Source: DATJOJ01 sp035507035 (GTDB lineage Bacteria > Acidobacteriota > Terriglobia > Terriglobales > Acidobacteriaceae). Taken from it: 9,081 bases of DNA. The notes below the pieces were generated by a model. That model saw only the letters and a list, made by a program, of their open reading frames with translations. It was not told the origin of the DNA and made no database searches. Made by a program: the position numbers and the translations under genes. Below are positions 1 through 6,231 of the stretch, piece after piece (position 1 is the first letter of the stretch; every line of letters begins with the position of its first letter). The stretch spans positions 1 through 9,081 of the forward strand of contig DATJOJ010000013.1 of the NCBI GenBank assembly GCA_035507035.1. The letters run 5' to 3'.

Positions 1-27
1 TGTAAATTTCCGTTGCTTCAAAACTTC

Positions 28-55
28 GCCCGCTCCTTTCGGAGCGGGCTTTTTT
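28..55 (+). terminator. Rho-independent terminator of an upstream gene outside the window
   Basis: A perfect 9-bp GC-rich stem (GCCCGCTCC at 28-36 pairing with GGAGCGGGC at 41-49) closes a TTTC tetraloop and is followed directly by six T residues. This is a textbook intrinsic terminator for transcription running left to right, so a gene or RNA probably ends just before the window starts. Confidence 0.85.
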
Positions 56-89
56 ATTATCTGAAGTCTAAGTGGGGTGCCCCGTCGTT

Positions 90-478
90 ATCGGGTGCCC
101 CACCCAAGCCGGTTTTGCTTGGGTGGGGGTTTTATCTCTTACTCACCGCCGCCGAAACCCCTACGCCTGGCTGCGTTTCGAATAGACTGCCAAACTGCTA
201 AATAGTTTGCGGTTTGTAACTTGGGAATTCTAGTGTGACTGGGTGCCCCACCCAAGCCGGTTTTGCTTGGGTGGGGTTTTATCTCTTACCCTCGCCGCCG
301 AAACCCTACGCCTGGCAGCGTTTCGAATAGGCTCCCAAACTGCTAATTAGTTTGCGGTTGTAACTTGGGAATTTTAGTGTGATTGGGTGCCCCACCCAAG
401 CCGGTTTTGCTTGGGTGGGGGTTTTATCTCTTACCCTCGCCGCCGAAACCCTTACACCTGGCTGCGGTTCGAATAGAC
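90..478. repeat. Tandem array of three ~145-bp hairpin-bearing units
   Basis: Three consecutive units begin at about 94, 241 and 385; the last is cut at about 478. Each opens with GGGTGCCCC and holds a perfect 12-bp inverted repeat (CCCCACCCAAGC / GCTTGGGTGGGG) around a CGGTTTT loop: 98-128, 246-276 and 390-420. After the hairpin come TTTTATCTCTTAC, a segment reading CCGCCGAAACCC, a CTGGC(T/A)GCG block, and in units 1 and 2 a copy of the last codons of the downstream secreted-protein gene (188-205 and 333-350). The hairpin distances are 148 and 144 bp. With the short sequence before 90, this accounts for the gene-free left end; I see no coding potential here. The hairpins could also act as terminators because a T run follows each one. 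Confidence 0.85.
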
Positions 479-502
479 ATACTCTGACAATTTCACGAAA
501 TC

Positions 503-533
503 TCGACAACACAAGGGGCTGTTTTGTGATAGA
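503..533 (+). promoter_or_regulatory. Possible sigma-70 promoter of the secreted-protein gene
   Basis: TCGACA at 503-508 matches the -35 consensus at five of six positions. A weak -10 candidate (TGATAG or GATAGA, about 527-533) follows after 18-19 bases. The stretch lies between the end of the repeat array and the gene start, where a promoter is expected. The -10 match is poor, so this is only a suggestion. Confidence 0.2.
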
Positions 534-621
534 GTGGCCGCCCTGGTGGGATTTCAGGGCAGCAATGCCGCGTCACAAGCGGTAACCATCAAGAAAGAAA
601 GCAAACCCAGTCTGAAAACGC

Positions 622-627
622 AAGGAG
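622..627 (+). promoter_or_regulatory. Ribosome binding site of the secreted-protein gene
   Basis: AAGGAG lies ten bases before the ATG at 638 and fixes that start over later in-frame ATGs in the signal peptide. Confidence 0.75.
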
Positions 628-637
628 ATTCAACCCA

Positions 638-1795
638 ATGAATAAGCACGTAACAACCTATCTTATTGCTCTTTCGGTTGCGCTGATGCTCATGAGCCTG
701 GCCGGCACGGCTTTGGCTCAGGAACCAATCTTTGATCCCTCGGCGAAGCCCATGTTCGTCACTCTTCCACCACACGCCAATCCGTATCTTCCTGCTGGAG
801 TCCCAGCTACGAACTTGACCCAGTGGACGTTGAACTGGAAATCTTCGTACAACAATCGCAGCTACACCACCGTTATCGTCGGAGACGATCCCGCCTCGCA
901 CAACAACACCACCACGGTTGAAGTCGGCATCGTCCCCATCAAAATGGTTTACGGCTCGAGCAATGGCAACAAGACCTTCGATCCAAACGCCACCGGCGAA
1001 TTTGGCACCATGTCCGCCACCCAGATGATCAACGGTTCTCCGCTGTTCACGTCGCTGATTGACTACAATCAGGGTGGAACCGATCTCGGGACGACCCAGT
1101 ACGAAGATGCCTATCAGCGCGGCAACTTCTGGGGCCTCGTTCAGACCAACACCAACTATCACCTTATCTTGAAGACGATTGTTGCCCCTGAGTTCACCTT
1201 CAACGTTCCGTCAAATGAAGGGAACGTCATTTCCAATCCTTGGAGCGGTATCCCCACGGGCACTGCCGACATCAACTGGTTTGACGAGCAACTGCAAACC
1301 ATCATGTCGGACTATTCATGCACAAAGAGAGCGGAACCCTGCGTCAGCCCCAACGTTCTACCGCTGTTCATCACTGAGGACGTTTACCTCACCGAAGGTG
1401 GATGCTGCATCGGCGGCTATCATAGCGCGGACGGCGGTGCACCGTCCGGTCAGACCTACGGCTACACCACGCTTATTCAGGATGCTTCGATCCCGGTATT
1501 CTCTGAGGATATAGGAGCAGCCGCGCACGAAGTCGGCGAATGGATCATGGATCCTTTCACTACCAACCCGTCGCCTTGCCCCAGCAACGGCATTCTGGAA
1601 GTCGGTGATCCACTCGAGACCGAGACCCATCCGGAAGAGTTCGGCGATTGGCCGTACACGCTCAACGGATTCACTTACCATCCTCAGGATCTCGTATTCG
1701 TATCTTGGTTCGGTCAGACGCCATCGACCGCCGTCAACAGTTGGCACACGTTCCAGGGACAACCAACCCTCGACGTTTGCCAAACTGCTAATTAG
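638..1795 (+). CDS. Secreted hypothetical protein with metallopeptidase-like HEVGE motif
   Basis: A 385-residue exported protein. Residues 1-27 form a signal peptide: a short charged start, a hydrophobic core, and ALA before Q28. The mature part is rich in Asn, Thr and Gly, as in many extracellular proteins. Near the C-terminus, AHEVGEW (His297, Glu298, Glu301) is followed by EVGDP (321-325). This spacing recalls the HE-x-x-E plus E-(I/V)-x-D pattern in EXORDIUM-like secreted proteins and some metallopeptidase-like families. It is not a classical HExxH, so peptidase activity is unproven. Six cysteines (228, 235, 256, 257, 314, 381) could form disulfides. The ATG start is supported by AAGGAG at 622-627, ten bases upstream. 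The last codons and stop lie inside a copy of the repeat unit found upstream of the gene. It appears to be a single-gene transcript convergent with purF. Existence of the gene is secure; function is not. Confidence 0.85.
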   Translation: MNKHVTTYLIALSVALMLMSLAGTALAQEPIFDPSAKPMFVTLPPHANPYLPAGVPATNLTQWTLNWKSSYNNRSYTTVIVGDDPASHNNTTTVEVGIVPIKMVYGSSNGNKTFDPNATGEFGTMSATQMINGSPLFTSLIDYNQGGTDLGTTQYEDAYQRGNFWGLVQTNTNYHLILKTIVAPEFTFNVPSNEGNVISNPWSGIPTGTADINWFDEQLQTIMSDYSCTKRAEPCVSPNVLPLFITEDVYLTEGGCCIGGYHSADGGAPSGQTYGYTTLIQDASIPVFSEDIGAAAHEVGEWIMDPFTTNPSPCPSNGILEVGDPLETETHPEEFGDWPYTLNGFTYHPQDLVFVSWFGQTPSTAVNSWHTFQGQPTLDVCQTAN

Positions 1796-1891
1796 TTCGC
1801 GGTTGTAACCTGGGAATTTCAGTGTGATCGGGTGCCCCACCCAAGCCGGTTTTGCTTGGGTGGGGATTCTCTTATCTCTTACTCACCGCCG
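1778..1891. repeat. Fourth copy of the hairpin repeat unit, spanning both convergent gene ends
   Basis: This copy starts with TGCCAAACTGCTAATTAG, which encodes the last residues and stop of the secreted protein. It continues through the same GGTTGTAAC-TGGGAATT spacer as the upstream units and the perfect 12-bp hairpin (1835-1846 with 1854-1865). It ends in a 20-bp block (1872-1891) identical to 132-151 in unit 1. That block begins exactly at the purF stop codon (TAA on the minus strand), so the repeat covers the 76-bp gap plus the ends of both genes. Confidence 0.8.
1835..1865. terminator. Hairpin between convergent genes, probable shared terminator
   Basis: A 12-bp perfect stem with a 7-base loop lies midway between the two convergent stop codons. 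The sequence after it on the plus strand is T-rich but interrupted (ATTCTCTTATCTCTT), and there is no T run on the minus side. Termination for the plus-strand gene is therefore plausible; for purF it is uncertain. Confidence 0.5.
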
Positions 1892-3299
1892 GCTGAATCT
1901 CTTCCACATCCACCCAATTCGTCGGATACGCACCCGTATAGCACGCGGAACAATACGTCGTCTTCTCGCCGTCGCCGCAAGCTTTCTTCAATCCCTCAAT
2001 CGAAAGATACGCGAGCGTGTCCGCCCCGATAAACTGCCGAATCTCTTCGACCGACTTGTTGGCCGCAATTAATTCCTTCTTCGACGGTGTATCCACCCCA
2101 TAAAAACACGGTGAAATCGTCGGCGGACACGAAATCCGCATGTGCACTTCCGCCGCGCCCGCGCTGCGCATCATCCTCACAATCTTCTTGCTGGTCGTCC
2201 CGCGCACGATCGAATCGTCAATCAGCACCACGCGCTTTCCCTCCAGCAAACTGCGCACCGGATTCAGTTTCAGCTTCACGCCAAAATCGCGAACGCTTTG
2301 CCGCGGCTCAATGAACGTCCGTCCCACATAATGATTGCGAATCAGTCCAAAGCGAAACGGAATGCCGCTTTCCGCCGCATATCCCATCGCCGCCGTCACT
2401 CCCGAATCCGGGACCGGCACAACCACGTCCGCATCCGCCGGCGCTTCCCGCGCCAACTGCCGCCCCAATTGTTCGCGGCTTTCCTGCACCGCTCGCCCAA
2501 ACACCAAACTATCCGGCCGCGAAAAATACACGTGCTCAAAAATGCAGCTCGACTGTGCCAGCGATGGCGAATAAAATCTCGACGTCATCCCTTCCGGCCC
2601 AATCACAATCAACTCGCCCGGCTTCACGTCGCGCTCAAACGTCGCCCCAATCAGATCAAACGCGCAGGTTTCCGAGGCAAATACAATCGTGTCCTGCTTC
2701 TCGCCGCTTTGCGCCGGAATTCTTCCCATCGCCAGCGGCCGAAATCCCCGCGGATCCCTCGCTGCAAACACCCGGTCCGGACTCACCATCACCAGCGAAA
2801 ACGCGCCTTCTACTCTTCGCAGCGCATCCGCCATCGCTTCGGGCAGCGTCTGCTCTCGCGACAGCGCAATCAAATGCACAATCACTTCCGTATCGCTGTT
2901 GGTTTGAAAAATCGATCCCTGCGATTCCAGGCGCGAGCGAATCTCCTGCGCGTTGACCAGGTTTCCGTTGTGCGCCAGCGCCATCATGCCTTTATTCGAT
3001 TGCACCATGATCGGCTGAGCGTTCAGCAGCGCCGAATCTCCCGCCGTCGAATATCGTGTGTGCCCGATCGCCAGGTTCCCCCGCAACCCCGTCAGCACGT
3101 CTCCCGCAAAAATATCGGCGACCAATCCCATGGCCTTGTGCATGTGCAGGGTCATGCCATCCGACGTGACGATTCCCGCCGACTCTTGTCCCCGATGCTG
3201 CAATGCATGCAGCCCGAGATACGCGAGCTTCTCCGCCTCCGGATGGCCATAAATCGCCACCACCCCGCACTCTTCACGAAATTTGTCGAGAGTCAGCAT
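1872..3299 (-). CDS. purF: Amidophosphoribosyltransferase (glutamine PRPP amidotransferase)
   Basis: PurF catalyses the committed first step of de novo purine synthesis in the cytoplasm: PRPP plus glutamine gives 5-phosphoribosylamine. The 475-residue length is normal for the family. Residues 1-10 look like the short propeptide removed to expose Cys11 (REE-CGVV), the N-terminal nucleophile of the class II glutaminase domain, followed by the HALQHRGQESAG signature (31-42). The phosphoribosyltransferase half has the PRPP loop VVLIDDSIVRGTTS (357-370). Cys252, Cys398 (or 391), Cys450 and Cys453 (YCSACYTG) match the four Fe-S ligands of the Bacillus-type enzyme, so a structural 4Fe-4S cluster is likely. 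The propeptide and Cys11 support the ATG start, preceded on the minus strand by AAGGG 11 bases upstream. It lies downstream of purL on the same strand. Its last codons fall in the repeat shared with the convergent gene. Confidence 0.97.
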   Translation of the reverse strand: MLTLDKFREECGVVAIYGHPEAEKLAYLGLHALQHRGQESAGIVTSDGMTLHMHKAMGLVADIFAGDVLTGLRGNLAIGHTRYSTAGDSALLNAQPIMVQSNKGMMALAHNGNLVNAQEIRSRLESQGSIFQTNSDTEVIVHLIALSREQTLPEAMADALRRVEGAFSLVMVSPDRVFAARDPRGFRPLAMGRIPAQSGEKQDTIVFASETCAFDLIGATFERDVKPGELIVIGPEGMTSRFYSPSLAQSSCIFEHVYFSRPDSLVFGRAVQESREQLGRQLAREAPADADVVVPVPDSGVTAAMGYAAESGIPFRFGLIRNHYVGRTFIEPRQSVRDFGVKLKLNPVRSLLEGKRVVLIDDSIVRGTTSKKIVRMMRSAGAAEVHMRISCPPTISPCFYGVDTPSKKELIAANKSVEEIRQFIGADTLAYLSIEGLKKACGDGEKTTYCSACYTGAYPTNWVDVEEIQPAVSKR

Positions 3300-3331
3300 T
3301 TAGCAATTAGCCCTTAGCATTTAGCCCTTAG
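3300..3331. repeat. 14-bp tandem repeat directly upstream of purF
   Basis: Units TTAGCAATTAGCCC (3300-3313) and TTAGCATTTAGCCC (3314-3327), plus a partial TTAG, touch the purF start codon. On the minus strand the array supplies AAGGG (3311-3315), the only Shine-Dalgarno-like sequence for purF, 11 bases before the ATG. Changes in copy number would leave this site in place but alter the leader upstream of it. Confidence 0.75.
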
Positions 3332-3337
3332 TAACTG

Positions 3338-3364
3338 ACTATAACCACCAAAAAGACTTGTCAT
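3338..3364 (-). promoter_or_regulatory. Possible purF promoter, with -35 from a repeat end
   Basis: On the minus strand, ATGACA (3359-3364, five of six -35 matches) is followed after 15 bases by TATAGT (3338-3343, five of six -10 matches). The spacer is short. If functional, it would let purF be transcribed independently of purL. The -35 hexamer is the outer edge of the dispersed element at 3359-3397. Confidence 0.35.
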
Positions 3365-3397
3365 TCTGAGGGGCTTGAGCCCCGAAGAACCTATGCA
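3359..3397. repeat. Dispersed GTCATyCTGAG...CTATGCA element, short form
   Basis: The 39-bp element has ends TGTCATTCTGAG and CGAAGAACCTATGCA and a small central hairpin (GGGGCT 3370-3375 with AGCCCC 3378-3383). The same ends in the same orientation bound a longer element at 6119-6180. I recall this type of sequence being frequent between genes in soil Acidobacteriota; that is memory, not a search result. Confidence 0.7.
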
Positions 3398-3413
3398 CTT
3401 CCTGGAACCCTCT

Positions 3414-3620
3414 GTACCTCTGTGTTCCCTGTGTCTAAGCTTTTCTCCGCCAACTCCGCGGGTTTACTTCGCGATCTTTTCTGTGTACCTCTGTGTCCCT
3501 TGTGTTTAAGCTTTTCTCCGCGAACTCCGCGGCTTCACTTTGCGATCTTTGCTGTGTACCTCTGTGTCCCCTGTGTTTAAGCTTTTCTCCGCGAACTTTG
3601 CGGACTCCGCGTCTAAAGCT
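3414..3620. repeat. Three copies of a 71-bp tandem repeat between purL and purF
   Basis: Copies start at GTACCTCTGTGT at 3414, 3485 and 3556, exactly 71 bp apart. Each carries the blocks CTGTGT(C/T)TAAGCTTTTCTCCGC, an inverted CCGCGAACTCCGCGG-like core and CTTTGCGATCTT. The third copy is partial and diverges just before the purL stop. On the minus strand one frame reads HRGHRGTQ-type peptides, a familiar spurious translation of such repeats and not a gene. With the elements at 3300-3397 it fills the 325-bp purL-purF gap. Confidence 0.85.
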
Positions 3621-3624
3621 CTTC

Positions 3625-6054
3625 TCAATCTGCCCCCACCAACTCCGGATCGGTCCGCAGAATACTCTCCAGCGAATTCTCATACGCGTCCCTCAGCTCA
3701 ACCACGCTCGCCGAAATCATGCTCGTTCCATCCACTTTAATTTCCAGTTCGCCCGTGGCCGTCTCCCCAATCTTATCCACCGCGACGCCGTATTTTACCC
3801 CTACTTGTTGGATGGCAGACAGCTTTTCTTGGTCGCAGGAGATCACCACGCGGCTCGCATCCTCTCCAAACAGCACGCACTCCGCCGGCAGCTCCTGCGA
3901 AGCCAACTCGATCCTCGCCCCAACCCCCTTCTCGAACCCGCATTCCGCCAGTGTCACCGCAATTCCACCCTCGGAGCAGTCATGCGCCGAGTCAATCAGC
4001 CCTCCGCGAATCATCTCAATCACGGCCTTCTGCAGCGCCGCCTCGCGTTTCAATTCCAGCGCCGGAGGAAATCCCCACACCGCGCCCAAAATCTCCTTCG
4101 CATATTCCGACGACCCAAATTCCGTCTCCGCATCCGTCCGATCGCCGGCTTCCGATGCCCTCAGCAACACCACCGCTCGCCCCGCCTCGCGGAAATCGGG
4201 CCGCATCGCCTGATGCACATCGTCGAAAATTCCCACCACTCCTAGAACCGGCGTCGGATAAATCCCCTCGCCCAGCGTCTCGTTATAAAAACTTACATTT
4301 CCGCCCGTAATCGGCACGTCCAGTTCCTCGCATGCCTTGGTAATGCCATCAATCACCTGCGAGAACTGCCACATAATCTGCGGCTTCTCCGGATTGCCAA
4401 AGTTCAGGCAATTGGTCGCGCCCGCCGGCGTCGCACCCACGCAGGCCACATTCCGCGCCGCGTCCGCCACCGCATGCATCGCTCCCAGTTGCGGATCGAG
4501 ATAGCACCACCGCCCATTGCCATCCAGCGCCATCGCCAGCCCGCGCTTCGATCCTTTGATGCGAATCACGCCCGCATCGCCCGCTCCCGGCCCTTCCACC
4601 GTGTTGGTCTGCACCATGTGATCGTACTGTTGCCACACCCACCGCTTCCCGCAAATATTCGGACTCGCCAAAAGCCGCCGTAGGTCCTGAGTAAAATCCG
4701 CTTTTGGGTGGCGCAGCGCTTCAGCGCTGCGATCATCGCCGTTACTCTCGCCCCGCGCTTTAGCGCCTGAGGGAAACGCCAAATCAATCGTTGCCGGCAT
4801 CTCCCTTTCCACCGGTGGCTCCCATCGTTTCAGCGGACGCTGATACACCGGCGCATCATCGGTCAGCGCATGATTCGGAATCTCCGAGACCACCACTCCA
4901 TGCTCCAGCACCCGCATCTTGCCATCATTCGTGACACGCCCAATCTCCGCCGCATCCAGTCCCCATTTTTCGAAGACTCTAAACACTTCCTGCTCGCGTC
5001 CCTTTTGCGCCACCAGCAGCATGCGCTCTTGCGACTCGCTCAGCATGATCTCGTAGGGCGTCATGCGCGTCTCGCGCTGCGGCACCTTATCCAGCTCGAT
5101 CTCAATCCCAACCTGCCCGCGCGATCCCATTTCGCACGTCGAGCACGTCAGCCCCGCCGCGCCCATATCCTGAATGCCCACAATGGCGCCGGTTTGCATG
5201 GCCTCGAGGCACGCTTCGAGCAGCAGCTTCTCCAGGAATGGATCGCCCACCTGCACATTCGGCCGCTTCGCTTCCGATGCCTCGCTAAATTCCTCGCTGG
5301 CCATCGTCGCGCCGTGAATGCCGTCTCGCCCCGTCTTCGACCCGACATAAATGACCGGATTGCCTTCGCCAGACGCCTTCGCATAAAAAATCTGATCCCG
5401 CCGCACCAATCCCAACGCAAACGCATTCACCAGCGGATTGCCCGAGTAACATGCCTCAAACTTCGTCTCGCCCCCCAGGTTCGGCACGCCAAAGCAATTT
5501 CCATACGACGCAATCCCGCTTACTACGCCCTCCAGCAACGCGTGATTCTTATGAATCTCCGCTTGTGTAGCGCGGACATTCTTGTCCGCGCCCGCCGAAG
5601 TTGCTCGTGTGGTGCGGGTGTCCTCGCCCGCGCCTGTAATCGGCCCAAACCTCAGCGAGTCCATCACCGCAACCGGCCGTGCGCCCATCGTAAAAATATC
5701 CCGTAGAATCCCGCCCACGCCCGTCGCCGCCCCTTGAAACGGCTCAATAAACGACGGGTGATTATGCGACTCGATCTTGAACGCGCATGCCCAGCCATCG
5801 CCAATGTCGATGATCCCGGCATTCTCTCCCGGCCCTTGCACCACACGCTTGCTTTTCGTCGGCAGCCGCTTCAAATGCACGCGCGACGATTTATAGGAGC
5901 AGTGCTCGCTCCACATCACACTGAAGATTCCGAGCTCGGTGATCGTTGGCTCCCGTCCGCCCAGCAGTTGTTTGACTTTTTCGTATTCTTCTGCGGTGAG
6001 GCCGTGTTCGCGAACGACATCCGGAGTAATGGCAGGGCTGGCGGCAATATTCAT
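3625..6054 (-). CDS. purL: Phosphoribosylformylglycinamidine synthase subunit PurL
   Basis: PurL uses ATP, FGAR and ammonia from glutamine to make FGAM, the fourth step of purine synthesis. This is the short form that works with PurS and the glutaminase PurQ, neither encoded in the window. Visible motifs are SEHCSYKSS (49-57) with catalytic His51, FKIESHNHPS (92-101), the GGILRDIFTMGARP segment (114-127), QDMGAAGLTCS (295-305) of the first half, DGNGRWCYLDP (511-521) and GGNVSFYNE (584-592) of the second half, DCSEGGIAV (692-700) and FGEDASRVV (729-737). At 809 residues it is about 50 longer than usual. The excess maps to residues 140-166 and 430-453, both encoded by palindromic DNA and lying between conserved blocks. 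The ATG is supported by the normal distance to the catalytic His, but the upstream AGAG is a weak ribosome site. It is probably transcribed towards purF and is divergent from the hydrolase gene. Confidence 0.96.
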   Translation of the reverse strand: MNIAASPAITPDVVREHGLTAEEYEKVKQLLGGREPTITELGIFSVMWSEHCSYKSSRVHLKRLPTKSKRVVQGPGENAGIIDIGDGWACAFKIESHNHPSFIEPFQGAATGVGGILRDIFTMGARPVAVMDSLRFGPITGAGEDTRTTRATSAGADKNVRATQAEIHKNHALLEGVVSGIASYGNCFGVPNLGGETKFEACYSGNPLVNAFALGLVRRDQIFYAKASGEGNPVIYVGSKTGRDGIHGATMASEEFSEASEAKRPNVQVGDPFLEKLLLEACLEAMQTGAIVGIQDMGAAGLTCSTCEMGSRGQVGIEIELDKVPQRETRMTPYEIMLSESQERMLLVAQKGREQEVFRVFEKWGLDAAEIGRVTNDGKMRVLEHGVVVSEIPNHALTDDAPVYQRPLKRWEPPVEREMPATIDLAFPSGAKARGESNGDDRSAEALRHPKADFTQDLRRLLASPNICGKRWVWQQYDHMVQTNTVEGPGAGDAGVIRIKGSKRGLAMALDGNGRWCYLDPQLGAMHAVADAARNVACVGATPAGATNCLNFGNPEKPQIMWQFSQVIDGITKACEELDVPITGGNVSFYNETLGEGIYPTPVLGVVGIFDDVHQAMRPDFREAGRAVVLLRASEAGDRTDAETEFGSSEYAKEILGAVWGFPPALELKREAALQKAVIEMIRGGLIDSAHDCSEGGIAVTLAECGFEKGVGARIELASQELPAECVLFGEDASRVVISCDQEKLSAIQQVGVKYGVAVDKIGETATGELEIKVDGTSMISASVVELRDAYENSLESILRTDPELVGAD
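4696..4767. repeat. Palindromic element inside purL (insert 2)
   Basis: Two hairpins lie about 25 bp apart: CGCAGCGCT (4712-4720) with AGCGCTGCG (4723-4731), and GCGCT (4755-4759) with AGCGC (4762-4766). On the minus strand it reads GGCGCTAAAGCGC then CGCTGAAGCGCTGCG, a paired-palindrome arrangement typical of intergenic repeats. It encodes about residues 430-453 of PurL (GAKARGESNGDDRSAEALRH and following), between the first half of the protein and the conserved DFTQDLRRLLASP block, in frame and without stops. Confidence 0.65.
5565..5640. repeat. Palindromic element inside purL (insert 1)
   Basis: CGCGGACA (5571-5578) pairs perfectly with TGTCCGCG (5583-5590) around TTCT, and GCGGG (5614-5618) pairs with CCCGC (5627-5631). 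The TAGCGCGGACATTCTTGTCC type of sequence is one I recall as a dispersed intergenic repeat in Acidobacteriota. Here it encodes PurL residues of about 140-164, including DTRTTRATSAGADKNVRATQ, between SLRFGP and HALLEGVVSGIASYGN, where the family normally has only a short linker. Confidence 0.7.
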
Positions 6055-6118
6055 GGGGAAACTCTATTTTCGCATGATCGGCAACCCTTCATCCATCACA
6101 TATTCATACCGACTGGAT

Positions 6119-6180
6119 TGTCATCCTGAGCCAAGCCGCCGCTCGCGTCGCGAACGGCGACGTAGCGAAGGAGCTATGCA
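6119..6180. repeat. Dispersed GTCATyCTGAG...CTATGCA element, long form
   Basis: The 62-bp element has ends TGTCATCCTGAG and CGAAGGAGCTATGCA, matching the short element at 3359-3397, with a longer GC-rich centre containing CGCCG/CGGCG pairing. It fills much of the 177-bp gap between the divergent purL and hydrolase genes. Its ATGACA edge (minus strand) lies 65 bp upstream of the purL start and could serve as a -35 hexamer, but no good -10 follows. Confidence 0.7.
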
Positions 6181-6194
6181 AAGCGCTCTTCTAG

Positions 6195-6200
6195 TATCAT
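6195..6200 (+). promoter_or_regulatory. Possible -10 element of the hydrolase gene
   Basis: TATCAT matches the -10 consensus at five of six positions and lies 31 bases before the ATG at 6232. No convincing -35 hexamer is seen at the right spacing. Confidence 0.2.
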
Positions 6201-6231
6201 TACCCCGCACCACTAACCCGAGGCTACATTC

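Noticed and set aside
90..478. Hairpin array considered as a riboswitch or a structured RNA
   Set aside because: The copies are explained as a repeat unit, and the fourth copy lies between convergent gene ends, where a 5' leader element makes no sense.
2142..3317. Long open frame on the plus strand opposite purF (391 codons)
   Set aside because: It is the antisense shadow of purF, extremely rich in Arg and His, with no recognisable motif. The purF reading on the other strand is unambiguous.
3414..3620. Tandem repeats considered as a CRISPR array
   Set aside because: The whole 71-bp unit is repeated with no variable spacers, and no cas gene is nearby.
3435..3683. Small minus-strand frame reading HRGHRGTQ-type peptides
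   Set aside because: It is a translation of the 71-bp tandem repeat and overlaps the purL end out of frame; such peptides are a common false gene call.
4870..5706. Open frame on the plus strand opposite purL (278 codons)
   Set aside because: Same kind of Arg/His/Leu-rich antisense frame; purL motifs on the minus strand cover the whole stretch.
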